Source of the DNA: Gammaproteobacteria bacterium
Lineage (GTDB): Bacteria; Pseudomonadota; Gammaproteobacteria; Steroidobacterales; GCA-2729495
Assembly (NCBI GenBank): GCA_016874095.1
Contig: VGVH01000005.1
Coordinates: 92,734-156,733, forward strand
Direction of reading: 5' to 3'
Length of the DNA stretch: 64,000 nucleotides
The position numbers were made by a program, and so were the translations under genes. Positions 44,793 through 53,673 of the stretch are shown in pieces. How positions within the stretch are numbered: position 1 is the first letter of the stretch; each line of letters begins with the position of its first letter. The notes below the pieces were generated by a model. That model searched no databases. It was given only the letters and a program-made list of their open reading frames with translations, and had not been told where the DNA came from.

Positions 44793-47733
44793 GCAGTTCC
44801 TCGAGCCTGTAGCGGTAGCCGCCGCGTATCACGTCCGTGACGGCGAGCAGGGCGTTCGGATCGGCAAGAGGATCGCCGTCGACGACGACCAGATCCGCGA
44901 GGCGCCCCGGGACAATGCTGCCGATCTCCCGCTCGAGCCCGAGCGCTGCCGCGGATGCGCCGGTCGCGCTGTGCAGCGCCTGCGCCGGCGTCAGCCCCGC
45001 TTCCACGTAGTTGACGATCTCGCCGACGAGCGACAGGCCGTAGGGGAAGATCGGCGCATCGGTGCCGGCCACGATCCGCGCGCCGGCACGATGCAGGGCG
45101 AGGGTCGCCGAGCGCGCATTGGCGACGCCCTCGCCCAGCAGCTCGCGACGGCGCGCAACGACCTGCGCAAAGCCGGCGAGGCCGGCGCGATACGCCGCGG
45201 GCCACAGCGCTTCGAATTGGCGATTGCGGGCGAGTTCGGGGTGATCGAGCCACCAGTCGAAGAAGCCGCCGGCGACGACGAGCGTCGGGCTGACGATGGC
45301 GCGGGGTGTGCCCACGATGGCGGTCACGTCGCCGTAGCTGCGCAGCATGTCGCTCTGCTTCGACGAAAAGCCGGCGCGGCTGGTGCCGCGCAGGTGCTCG
45401 ACGCGCTGACCGCCCATGGCGAGTGCCGGCCAGATCTCGTGGGACGAGCTGAGCAGTCCGCCGCGGCGGATCACCTCGGCCTGCCGCGCAGGCGGCATGC
45501 GCGTGTAGGTCTTCAACAGGCCATAGCCGAGCACGCGGCTGCGCTCGAGCTCCCAGTCGAGCCGTTCCTCCGTCGCCACGTGGCTTGCGAACGGGAAATA
45601 ACGCCGCGCACCGTCGAGCTGCGGGCCGGCATAGATCAGCCGCGGACCGGGCCGCAGGCCACGGTCCCAGGACTCCGCCAGCTCGAGCGACTCCCAGGGC
45701 ATCCCGCCAGGCTCGACCACGGTGGTCACGCCATAGGCCAGCCAGGCGCGCCCTGCCCACTCGCCCTCGTGACCCTGCGCGTGCGCGTGATTCTCGATGA
45801 GCCCCGGCAGCACCGTGCGTGCGGACGCGTCGATCACCGCGAGCCCGTCACGATGCGCGGCGTGCGGCCTGACCGATACGATGCGCCCGCCCCGCAGCAG
45901 GATGTCGACGTCCTGCCGGTAACCGGACCCGGTGCCGTCGAAGAGCCGGCCGGCGTGGACGAGGAGATCGGGTGGCGCCGTGCGCTGCGGCTGCGGCAGC
46001 CGCAGCGGCAGCGATTGCGGCTCGCCGCCTGCCGCGGCCACGCGACGCAGGCCGCGCGTGCCGAGATACAGCACCTGCGCCGAGTCGGGCGTGAACCCTG
46101 CATAGTCGGCCAGCTCGCCAGCCAGCCGGCGAGCGGCGCCCGCCGGTGTGCCGTCCGGCGACACCGGCACCAGCCACGCTGCGCCCGCGTGCAAGGCCAG
46201 CAATTGCCGGCCATCGGGCGAGATGACGGCGCCACCCTCGGGGTGCAGTCCGTCGGGCAGCTCGACAATACGCCAGCCGCCATCCTCGACGTTCAGCAGC
46301 CCCAGCCGGTTCACGCCCTCGCGCGAGCGTTGCGTCGTCCCCGTGAGCACGAGCATCGCGAGATGGCGGCCGTCACCGGTGTAGCTCATGCGGCCTGGCC
46401 ACAGCGGCGGCGTGCGCAGCGACCGGACCTTGCCACTGGCGCGATCGAGCAGTCGCACGCCGAAGTCCTGGTCGCCGCGCGGGCCCGGCTGCTGGAACGC
46501 GATGGTCCCGCCATCCGGTGAGAACACCGGGTAGCGGACACCTCCTGCGACGCGCGTGACGGCGCTTTCGGCGCCGCTCGCGAGATCGCGCACGCGCACC
46601 TGCATCGAACCGTCGCGGTCGCCGATCCAGGCGAGCTCGCGGCCGTCGCGCGACACGGCGACGTCGCGCTCGACGAAGGCATCGCCCGTCAGCGGCGTGA
46701 CGGCGCCATCCGCGTCCCGCCGCCACAGGTCGCCGATGGCGGTAAAGACGACGGCGCCGGCGGCGAGCGCCGCGGGTTCGACGATGCCGCGCACCGGTGC
46801 CAGCTCACGCCGGGCGAGCGACCGTGCAAGAAAGCGCCGCGGCTTCTCGAAGGAGAATTCGGCCGAGAACGGCACCGGCGCGACGCCGGCGGGCGCAACA
46901 GCAATCCGCCGCAAGCCGCCGTCGGCAGTGAGCAGCAATTCCCTGTCCGCGAGCCAGGCCGGGGCAAACGGGAAGAGATCCGCGAGCGGCAGCTCGAGGC
47001 GCCGCGCCACACCGTCGCGGGCCACGACCGTCAGCCGCTGGCGCGCGATCGCCGGAAAGCCCATCTCCTCGACCGGCACGGCCAGTGCCAGTCGCTGACC
47101 GTCGGGCGAGAATCGCGGCGCGCCGAGCCGCCGGCCGGGCGCGCTGAACAGCTGCCTTGCCGCGGCCCCCGGTTCCTCGATCCAGACAGCCAGCGAGCCA
47201 CCGCGCTCGGCGAGATACGCCAGCGCACCATCCACGGCAACGGCCGGCGCGTACTCATCGCCGTCGCCCGCCGTGATGCGCTCACGCACGGCGGTCGCGA
47301 CCTCGACGCGCCAGATGTCGGATTGGCCGGCCGCATCGCCCGCGTAATAGACGAAGCGCCCGTCGGCGGACCAGGCGGGCTCGCGCTCGTCGGCAGGATC
47401 GCTGGTCAGCGCGCGCAGTCCACTCCCGTCCGGCTGCACGAGTGCCAGATCCCAGCTGCCGTGGCGGAAGGTCTGGAACACGATCTGCTTGCCGTGCGGG
47501 GCCCAGCGCGGCAGCCGGTCGTCACCGAATCCGTCCGTGATCGGCCGGGCAGCGCCTCCGGCGAGCGGCAGCACCCACAGCCGTCCCTGCAGGTCGATGA
47601 CTGCGCGTTCGCCATCGGGCGCCGCGTCGACCGACAGGTTCGTGCCCTCGGTCACCGTGTAGCGGCCGCCGGCCGCCGCAGCAAGTGCAACGAGCAGCGC
47701 GCCGGCAAGCGCGACCTGGCTAACGAGGTCCAT
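44782..47733 (-). CDS. Propeller-amidohydrolase fusion (TolB-like repeats + metal-dependent hydrolase)
   Basis: A 983-aa exported protein. A hydrophobic signal segment (VALAGALLVALAAAAG) is followed by about 560 residues of TolB/WD40-like PD-repeats (WSADGRFVYY, FSPDGQRLALA, VSRDGRELAWIGD, FSPDGGTIAFQ, ISPDGRQLLAL). A C-terminal amidohydrolase domain follows: HAH (ENHAHAQGHE), the probable carboxy-Lys (LLKTYTRMP), His in SSSHEIW and VEHLRG, and Asp in AGTDAPI. Related proteins are annotated as imidazolonepropionase-like or prolidase-like peptidases. The substrate is unknown. Confidence 0.88.
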   Translation of the reverse strand: MDLVSQVALAGALLVALAAAAGGRYTVTEGTNLSVDAAPDGERAVIDLQGRLWVLPLAGGAARPITDGFGDDRLPRWAPHGKQIVFQTFRHGSWDLALVQPDGSGLRALTSDPADEREPAWSADGRFVYYAGDAAGQSDIWRVEVATAVRERITAGDGDEYAPAVAVDGALAYLAERGGSLAVWIEEPGAAARQLFSAPGRRLGAPRFSPDGQRLALAVPVEEMGFPAIARQRLTVVARDGVARRLELPLADLFPFAPAWLADRELLLTADGGLRRIAVAPAGVAPVPFSAEFSFEKPRRFLARSLARRELAPVRGIVEPAALAAGAVVFTAIGDLWRRDADGAVTPLTGDAFVERDVAVSRDGRELAWIGDRDGSMQVRVRDLASGAESAVTRVAGGVRYPVFSPDGGTIAFQQPGPRGDQDFGVRLLDRASGKVRSLRTPPLWPGRMSYTGDGRHLAMLVLTGTTQRSREGVNRLGLLNVEDGGWRIVELPDGLHPEGGAVISPDGRQLLALHAGAAWLVPVSPDGTPAGAARRLAGELADYAGFTPDSAQVLYLGTRGLRRVAAAGGEPQSLPLRLPQPQRTAPPDLLVHAGRLFDGTGSGYRQDVDILLRGGRIVSVRPHAAHRDGLAVIDASARTVLPGLIENHAHAQGHEGEWAGRAWLAYGVTTVVEPGGMPWESLELAESWDRGLRPGPRLIYAGPQLDGARRYFPFASHVATEERLDWELERSRVLGYGLLKTYTRMPPARQAEVIRRGGLLSSSHEIWPALAMGGQRVEHLRGTSRAGFSSKQSDMLRSYGDVTAIVGTPRAIVSPTLVVAGGFFDWWLDHPELARNRQFEALWPAAYRAGLAGFAQVVARRRELLGEGVANARSATLALHRAGARIVAGTDAPIFPYGLSLVGEIVNYVEAGLTPAQALHSATGASAAALGLEREIGSIVPGRLADLVVVDGDPLADPNALLAVTDVIRGGYRYRLEELLSR

Positions 47734-48391
47734 GACTGTCGCCGACTGTCAGCGGCCGGCGGATCAGGATCACGGCGAGCCACAGCGCCCAGATCAGCAC
47801 CGTGTACAGGTACACCGGGATGTAGGCGACGGCCATCACGAGCCCCGCGGCCGCCGAGAGGTAACCGAAGCGGCAGAATGCCTTCGGCAACGCGCCGGTG
47901 GCCAGCCCGCAGTACGACAGCTGCAGCGCGAACCAGCCCAGGCACACCTGCGCGAGGCCGTTGACCCAGATGCGCACCACGGTCGCCGACATGTAGGCGA
48001 CCTCGCGCAATGCCGGATTGGCATCGGCGAGCAGCAGCAGCGTCTGCCGCCCGATCACATGCGAGAGACCCGTCAGGAAGAATCCCGTCGCGGACAGGAG
48101 TCCGGCCGCGAGCGCGATCAGCGCGGCCGCCGGGCAGCTGTGGCGGAACGCGACATGCACGGCAAGCGCCAGGATCACCATGGCGAAGCCGCTCGCGACA
48201 TGGCCGAGCCCGGACAGGAGCCAGGGCAGCGCCTGGCTCGCCGCCATGAGCTTGTCGAGGCTGGCGTAATCCGCATAGCTCGCGAAACCCAGATAGCGCG
48301 GCTCGATCCACGCGCCGTTCAGGTTGTGCATCGCGAACGCAAGACCGACTACCAGCGCCGCCCAACCGGCGCTCCGCGCAAGCCTGTCCAT
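47720..48391 (-). CDS. Polytopic membrane protein of unknown function
   Basis: A 223-aa protein with about six hydrophobic segments (for example SGWAALVVGLAFAMHN, LPWLLSGLGHVASGFAMVILALAVH, and LSAAAGLVMAVAYIPVYLY) and few charged residues. I do not recognise the family; it has no catalytic motif. Start ATG at 48391 (MDRLARSAG). It overlaps the start of the amidohydrolase gene by 14 bp in the same direction, so it is probably the first gene of that transcript. It diverges from the cupredoxin gene. Confidence 0.75.
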   Translation of the reverse strand: MDRLARSAGWAALVVGLAFAMHNLNGAWIEPRYLGFASYADYASLDKLMAASQALPWLLSGLGHVASGFAMVILALAVHVAFRHSCPAAALIALAAGLLSATGFFLTGLSHVIGRQTLLLLADANPALREVAYMSATVVRIWVNGLAQVCLGWFALQLSYCGLATGALPKAFCRFGYLSAAAGLVMAVAYIPVYLYTVLIWALWLAVILIRRPLTVGDSHGPR

Positions 48392-48472
48392 GGAACCCGC
48401 CTCCCGGCCACCGGTCGGAGACGGTACATTAACGCAGCCGCGAACCTGCGGTCGCCGATTCCGGAGCCCGCC

Positions 48473-48871
48473 ATGACCCGTAAGACACCTGCCCTGCTGC
48501 TCGCCCTTTCCATGGGCATCACCGCGCCGGCACTTGCAGAAGAGCCCGTGACCGCGACGCTGGATGCCGATGGCGTGCAACGCGCCGCCATCGTGCTCGA
48601 CAGCTACTCCTACACGCCCGGCCATCTGATCGTCCAGGCCGGCAAGCCCGTGGAACTGAAGCTCACCAAGGAGGGCTTCGCGCCGCACGACTTCGTCATC
48701 GACGACGCAGCCGCGGGATTCACCGTGAAGGAAGACGTGGGCGGCGATGGCAAGACACTGCGCTTCACGCCGATGAACCCCGGCAAGTTCGCGATCTATT
48801 GCAGCAAGAAAGCGCCGATCGGGAAGAGTCACCGCGAGAAGGGCATGGAAGGCGTACTCGAGGTGCGCTGA
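48473..48871 (+). CDS. Cupredoxin-domain periplasmic protein
   Basis: A 132-aa secreted copper-binding protein. A signal peptide (LLLALSMGITAPALA) precedes a plastocyanin/COX2-like domain. The likely type 1 copper ligands are His in FAPHDFVID, and Cys, His and Met in YCSKKAPIGKSHREKGM. The reduced length and the spacing match small cupredoxins seen near respiratory and metal-handling genes. Function as electron carrier or copper binder is inferred. It ends 5 bp from the convergent receptor fragment. Confidence 0.85.
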   Translation: MTRKTPALLLALSMGITAPALAEEPVTATLDADGVQRAAIVLDSYSYTPGHLIVQAGKPVELKLTKEGFAPHDFVIDDAAAGFTVKEDVGGDGKTLRFTPMNPGKFAIYCSKKAPIGKSHREKGMEGVLEVR

Positions 48872-48875
48872 ACGA

Positions 48876-50303
48876 TCAGAACGACCAGAGCACGCCGACA
48901 GAGGGAATGATGCGCGGCCAGTGCTCGGTCTCGCGAGTGATTACGGGCCCGCCCCCGCCTTCCGTCGACTCGTATTCGTAACAGCAGGGCTTGCGTTCGG
49001 CGAGCGCACCTGTCACCTCCAGCCAGGTCTCGAGCCGGCTCTCCGGCAGCGCGAAAATTCGCGCGATGCGCAGATCGAGACTGCTGTAGTTGCCCAACCG
49101 CTCCGCATTGCGGCTCCCGAGGGCGCCGGACTCCGTGTCAAGCGCAGTGATGGGCCAACCGGTATGGAAATTCTCGCTGACAGCGAACTGCCAGCGCTCC
49201 CCGCTGTAACGGAGCCCGGCGTTCAACGTGTGCTGCTGGTCCCAGCTGCGCAACACATCGTCACCGTCGACGCGGTCGACGGCTCGCGACCAGGCGTAGG
49301 AGAACCACCAATTCCATGCATCGCCGCGCGTGCCGCGCAGCGACAGCTCGGCGCCGCGCACTCGCCCGCGCACAGCGTCCACTTCAAAACGGTCGGGCTC
49401 GAGCTCCGGCAGCAGGTCGTTCGGCCCAAACAGGTTCTCGTAACGGGAGCGCAGCCGGTCGTAGTCCTTCTGGTAGATCTCCAGCCGGAGGTCGATGTCA
49501 TGTGGCAGCGGCCGCTCGTAGCTCATGATCAGGTGGTCTGCACGCTGGGCAGGCTGGAACGTTTCGACACCGTCCTCGACCTGCAGCTCGTTGATGCCCT
49601 GTGCCTGCCAGAATCGGCCCCAGGCAACCCGCAGCCGGGAGTCGTCTTCAAGCTCCCAAAGCAGATTGAGCCGCGGCGAGTACTGCTCAGGCCCCTGCAG
49701 GTCGTCGTAGGACTGGTCGTCCCAGCGCACGCCGGCTTCCAGCAGAAGTCCGTCCGTCACGCCTACGCGACTGGTGACCCATGCGCCGAACTGCTGACCG
49801 TCGGGATCGGATTCGATGTCGCGCACGACAGTGGCCGCAGGCGAATCCGGCAGAGGAAATCCGGGCGCCTGTTCGATCTGGCTCGCAAAGTCGTATTCCG
49901 CGCGCAGTTCCCGGCCCTCCAGGCCTGCGCGTGTATGCCAGCGTCCGGCCGAATGCGTGACGTCGAGGCGCGCGATTCCGCCACGAACGCTGCGATGCTC
50001 ATCGAGCGATCCGCTGCGCAGCCCGGGCTGGTCGATCCGGCCTTCGCGGTCGTTTGCGACGTCGGTCAGCCCAAGGAGGAGCCGCGTCGCGACCTGCGCC
50101 GGCCACTGCTGGTCCCAGCCGGCCCAAAGGTAGGTGTTGCGATAGCGCCCCTCGACTCGCTCGCTGCCGTCGCTCGAGTTGCCGCGGAACTCGTCGCGCG
50201 AGGTGAGAATGCTGCCGACGAGGCGCGTGCCGCCCCCTATGCGGTAGCTCACGCGTCCGAATGCGTCGTAGTACTCCGGCTTGCCGACGTCCTGCTCGGC
50301 CAG
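48876..50303 (-). pseudogene. TonB-dependent outer membrane receptor, 5'-truncated
   Basis: The C-terminal part (about 476 codons) of a TonB-dependent receptor barrel. Strand-like repeats (YYDAFGRVSYRIGG, YLWAGWDQQWP, TRAGLEGRELRAEYDF, LLLEAGVRWDDQSY, LNLLWELEDDSRLRVAWGRF, GAELSLRGT, SSLDLRIARIFAL) end with an aromatic Phe (SVGVLWSF). The plug domain and signal peptide are absent; near 50300 the frame passes into sequence antisense to the AMP-ligase. No start supports expression, so it is a decayed or rearranged remnant, or the assembly is chimeric here. Boundary is approximate (about 15 bp). Confidence 0.75.
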
Positions 50304-51539
50304 CTGCGCCATGCCCTCGACGCCGCAGGTGTCAGCGCAGTAGCAACGGATTCGCCGCAACGGCTGCTGGAGATCGACGGTAATTTCATGATCCGCGGCT
50401 TGTCGCCGGCCACTGGCCTGACCTGGCTCACGCGACAAGTCGCGGCGACGGTGCTGCCAGCGGGCACGCGCAAGATCACGTTCACGTCGGGTAGCACCGG
50501 CGAACCGAAGGGAGTATGCCTTGGCGTGCCTGAGCAGCTCGCGGTCGCCACATCGGTTGCCGCCGTGGCGCGAAATCTGGGCGCCACACGGCACTACTCG
50601 GCACTGCCGCTGGCAACGCTCCTCGAGAACGTTGCGGGCGTCTACGCGAGCTGGATGGCTGGCGTCACCTGCCTCCTCGGCAGCCGCACACCCACGGCCA
50701 TCGCGGACGGCACGCTCGTTGCCGATACCTTTGCGGCGGACTTCAGCGCACAGGTTCCTTCCACCGCCATACTCGTGCCCGAATTGCTGCGCATGCTCGT
50801 GGGCCAGGCTGAGTCCGGCTGGCGAATGCCGTCCAGCACACGGCTCGTTGCCGTCGGCGGCGCGAAGGTGGCCAATGAGCTGATCGAGCGCGCCGCAGCC
50901 GTCGGGCTGCCGGCGTACCAGGGCTACGGATTGAGCGAGTGCAGCTCGGTGACCTGCCTGAACACGCCGGACGCATCGCGCCGTGGCAGCGTCGGCCGCG
51001 CGTTGCCGCACGCCCGTGTCCGCCGTTCTCCCGAGGGCGAGCTGCGTGTCAGCGGCACCGTCATGGCGGGCTATCTCGGGCAGCAGCATGCTGGCGCAGA
51101 CAGCGAGTTTGCGACCGGTGACCTGGGCGAGATCGACCCGGACGGCTACGTTTACGTCGCCGGCCGCATCAAGAACCTCATCATCGACGCCTACGGCCGC
51201 AACCTGTCGCCCGAGTGGATCGAGAGCGAAATCGGCCAGGAACCCGGTATCGGCAAGGTCGTCGCCTTCGGTGACGCGTGCTCCCGCATCGTCGGGCTCG
51301 TCGTGCCGGCTGCTGCAAACCTGCCTGACAGTGCAATAGAGGCGGCCGTCGCGCGCGGCAACGCCCGGCTGCCGCCGTACGCGCGCATTGCCCGCTACGC
51401 CGTCCTGCGCGACCGCGGGGCGACAAGCGGTGAATTTTTTACAGCCAACGGCAGGCCGCGTCGCGACCGCATCGCCGCGGCCTGTGCCGGCACCCTGGAG
51501 AAACTGCATGGAGAGCCACGTGAATCCTTCGTTTCATGA
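50304..51539 (+). pseudogene. AMP-dependent acyl-CoA synthetase/ligase, 5'-truncated
   Basis: About 411 codons of an ANL-superfamily adenylating enzyme. It has the P-loop TFTSGSTGEPKG, YGLSECSSVTCL, the ATP-binding TGDLGEIDPDGY, hinge GRIKNLIIDAYGRNLSP, and the C-terminal catalytic Lys-type tail region. About 90-100 residues usual at the N-terminus are missing and no start codon with a ribosome site lies at the junction. The open frame goes on upstream but only antisense to the receptor. Its end overlaps the next gene by 32 bp. If any product is made it would lack part of the acyl-substrate domain. Confidence 0.78.
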
Positions 51540-52215
51540 CCGCCTGGTAGCAGCCACGGGGCGCGACCGTCAGTTCCTTCTCGGTGCGCCCGTCATTACC
51601 GACGCGCTGGCAGGCCGCCTCGACCTGCCGCGTTACCTCGCGTTCCTGTCGCAGGCCTGGCAACACGTGCGCCACACGGTGCCATTGCTGATGAGCGCGA
51701 CGGGCCGGCTGCCGGAGCGCCTCAACTGGCTGCAGAAGGACATGCTTCATTACATCGACGAAGAACTCGGGCACGATGAGTGGATCCTTGCGGACCTTGA
51801 AGCCGCAGGCGCCGACGTGGAAGCACTGCGCCACCAGCCGCCCGGGCCGGCCGTCGATGCGCTCGTCGCCTACGTATACGACACCGTCACGCGGCGCAAT
51901 CCCATTGGAATATTCGGCATGGTGCTGGTGCTGGAAGGAACCAGCGTCGCCATTGCCAGCGAAGCCGCCCACCGGATACAGGCTTCCCTCGGTCTGCCCG
52001 ATGCGGCCTTCACCTACCTGCGCAGCCACGGCTCGCTAGACCAGGAGCACATCGGCGACCTGAAACGGATCCTCGATCGGCTCGACGACCCCGTGGACCA
52101 GCAGTGCATCGAACAGTGCGCACGATCTGTCTACTGGCTCTACGGCAGTCTTTTCCGCGGACTCGACTCGATCACCGTGCCGCTGGTTTCGGCACCGCGG
52201 AGGGTCGGCACATGA
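51508..52215 (+). CDS. Heme-oxygenase-like (TenA/PqqC-fold) iron-containing redox enzyme
   Basis: A 235-aa all-helical protein of the iron-containing-redox group of the TenA/PqqC/heme-oxygenase fold. Candidate metal ligands: E86-x2-H89 in IDEELGHDEW, E143 in VLEGTS, and H174-x3-D178-x2-H181 in SHGSLDQEHIG. The set is like those of UndA and CADD-type diiron/mononuclear oxidases. GGAG precedes the ATG by 7 nt. It starts inside the ligase gene, and its stop overlaps the SDR gene by 4 bp. A tailoring oxidation of an activated carboxylic acid is the natural guess; unproven. Confidence 0.82.
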   Translation: MESHVNPSFHDRLVAATGRDRQFLLGAPVITDALAGRLDLPRYLAFLSQAWQHVRHTVPLLMSATGRLPERLNWLQKDMLHYIDEELGHDEWILADLEAAGADVEALRHQPPGPAVDALVAYVYDTVTRRNPIGIFGMVLVLEGTSVAIASEAAHRIQASLGLPDAAFTYLRSHGSLDQEHIGDLKRILDRLDDPVDQQCIEQCARSVYWLYGSLFRGLDSITVPLVSAPRRVGT

Positions 52216-53006
52216 ACCTCGCGGGAGCACGAATCCTCATCACCGGCGGCGCAGGCGGCATCGGCGCGGCGTTGGCTGGCGAGTTCCTCGCCGCCGGCGC
52301 ACAGCTGATGCTCACTGACCGGGCCGAGGCGGCGCTCGCGCGAACCGTCGCGCAGTTCGGGCAGCGGCCGGAGCGAATTGTTGCCGTGACAGCCGATATC
52401 ACCGCAGGCGACTCGCGTCGCGAACTGTCCCGCCGGGCAATCGAGTGGAGCGTGAACGTCGTCGTGAACAATGCCGGCGTCAATCACTTCCGGCTCTACG
52501 AGGAGCTGACCGAGGCGCAGATCGAGCAGACCGTGGCCGTGAACGTCGTGGCGCCCATGATGCTCATCCATGACCTCCTGCCGCACCTCAAGCTGCAGCC
52601 CGAAGCCCATCTGCTCAACCTCGGTTCGGTGTTCGGCAACATCGGTTACCCGGCCTATGCCGCCTACTCTGCCAGCAAGTTCGCGGTGCGGGGCCTGACG
52701 GAAGCGCTGCGTCGCGAACTGGCCGACACGAACGTGCACGTCCATTACCTCGCGCCGCGGGCCACGCGCACGGCCATCAATCCGCAGGCTGTCGTCGACA
52801 TGAACAACGCGCTGAAGGTCGCGATGGATCCGCCCGAGACCGTCGCCAGAGCCGCGCGCGCCATGCTGGAGCGCAACAAACCGCGGTGCGTGATCGGCTG
52901 GCCAGAAAAGCTGTTCGCGCGGATCAATGCGATACTGCCTGGCATCGTGGACAACGCCATAGGCAGGCAGCTGTCGACGATCCGTCACCATGCACGCCAG
53001 CACTAA
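52212..53006 (+). CDS. Short-chain dehydrogenase/reductase
   Basis: A 264-aa SDR. It has the cofactor motif TGGAGGIGAALA, Asp in LTDRAEA (suggesting NAD preference), VNNAGVNHF, and the catalytic Ser/Tyr/Lys in NLGSVFGNIGYPAYAAYSASK. The C-terminal extension IGWPEKLFARINAILPG is like membrane-associated SDRs. ATG overlaps the stop of the metalloenzyme gene (ATGA), so the two are translated together. Confidence 0.9.
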   Translation: MNLAGARILITGGAGGIGAALAGEFLAAGAQLMLTDRAEAALARTVAQFGQRPERIVAVTADITAGDSRRELSRRAIEWSVNVVVNNAGVNHFRLYEELTEAQIEQTVAVNVVAPMMLIHDLLPHLKLQPEAHLLNLGSVFGNIGYPAYAAYSASKFAVRGLTEALRRELADTNVHVHYLAPRATRTAINPQAVVDMNNALKVAMDPPETVARAARAMLERNKPRCVIGWPEKLFARINAILPGIVDNAIGRQLSTIRHHARQH

Positions 53007-53019
53007 CGAAGGAGTGCCC

Positions 53020-53673
53020 ATGAAATTCGCGAAGTCCCTGCTGGAGGCCTGCCTGGTCGCCGTTACCCTCTCGCTGCCTGCCGCCGCAGCGGATGCGGAA
53101 TTCGACCGCCTTCTCGACGAAGTGCGCGCTACCTGGGCGACGATCAATTACCGCACGCCCGAGCCACAGCGGGTTGCAGCATTCGAGAAGCTGATGACGA
53201 AATCCGCCGATTTCGCCAAGCGCTATCCGTCGCGGCCCGAGGCTCTCATCTGGGACGGCATCGTCGCCAGCACCTACGCGGGTGCGCGCGGCGGCATCGG
53301 CGCACTCACGCCGGCCAAGCTCGCGCGAACGCGATTCGAGCAGGCCCTGGAGATAGACGAGAAGGCCCTCGACGGTTCGGCGCACACCAGCCTCGGGACC
53401 CTGTACCACAAGGTCCCAGGCTTCCCGATCGCCTTCGGCAACGACCGCAAGGCACGCACCCATCTCGAGCAGGCGCTGGCCATCGCGCCGGCCGCAATCG
53501 ACGCGAACTTCTTCTTTGCCGAGCTCCTCTACGACGAGGGCGAGTACGAACGCGCGCTGCGTCATCTCGAGACTGCAAAGCGCGCGCCGCCGCGGCCTTG
53601 CTGCGAGATTGCCGACGCCGGCCGCCATGCGGAGATCGACGCGCTGATCCGCAAGGTGAAGGACGAGCTCTAG
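53020..53673 (+). CDS. Secreted TPR protein (TatT-like)
   Basis: A 217-aa protein with a signal peptide (LLEACLVAVTLSLPAAA) followed by tetratricopeptide-like helix pairs (ARTRFEQALEIDEKALDGSAH, ARTHLEQALAIAPAAIDANFF, YERALRHLETAKRAP). It resembles TRAP-transporter-associated TatT. A strong AAGGAG precedes the ATG at 53020. It ends the ligase-metalloenzyme-SDR cluster; the last 4 bp overlap the convergent tamB gene. Confidence 0.85.
   Translation: MKFAKSLLEACLVAVTLSLPAAAADAEFDRLLDEVRATWATINYRTPEPQRVAAFEKLMTKSADFAKRYPSRPEALIWDGIVASTYAGARGGIGALTPAKLARTRFEQALEIDEKALDGSAHTSLGTLYHKVPGFPIAFGNDRKARTHLEQALAIAPAAIDANFFFAELLYDEGEYERALRHLETAKRAPPRPCCEIADAGRHAEIDALIRKVKDEL

Noticed and set aside
48921..50303. 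Upstream extension of the AMP-ligase frame
   Set aside because: Antisense to the receptor barrel; no ligase-like residues.
50304..51509. Upstream extension of the TonB receptor frame to a start at 51509
   Set aside because: This half is antisense to clear AMP-ligase motifs and has no plug-domain sequence.
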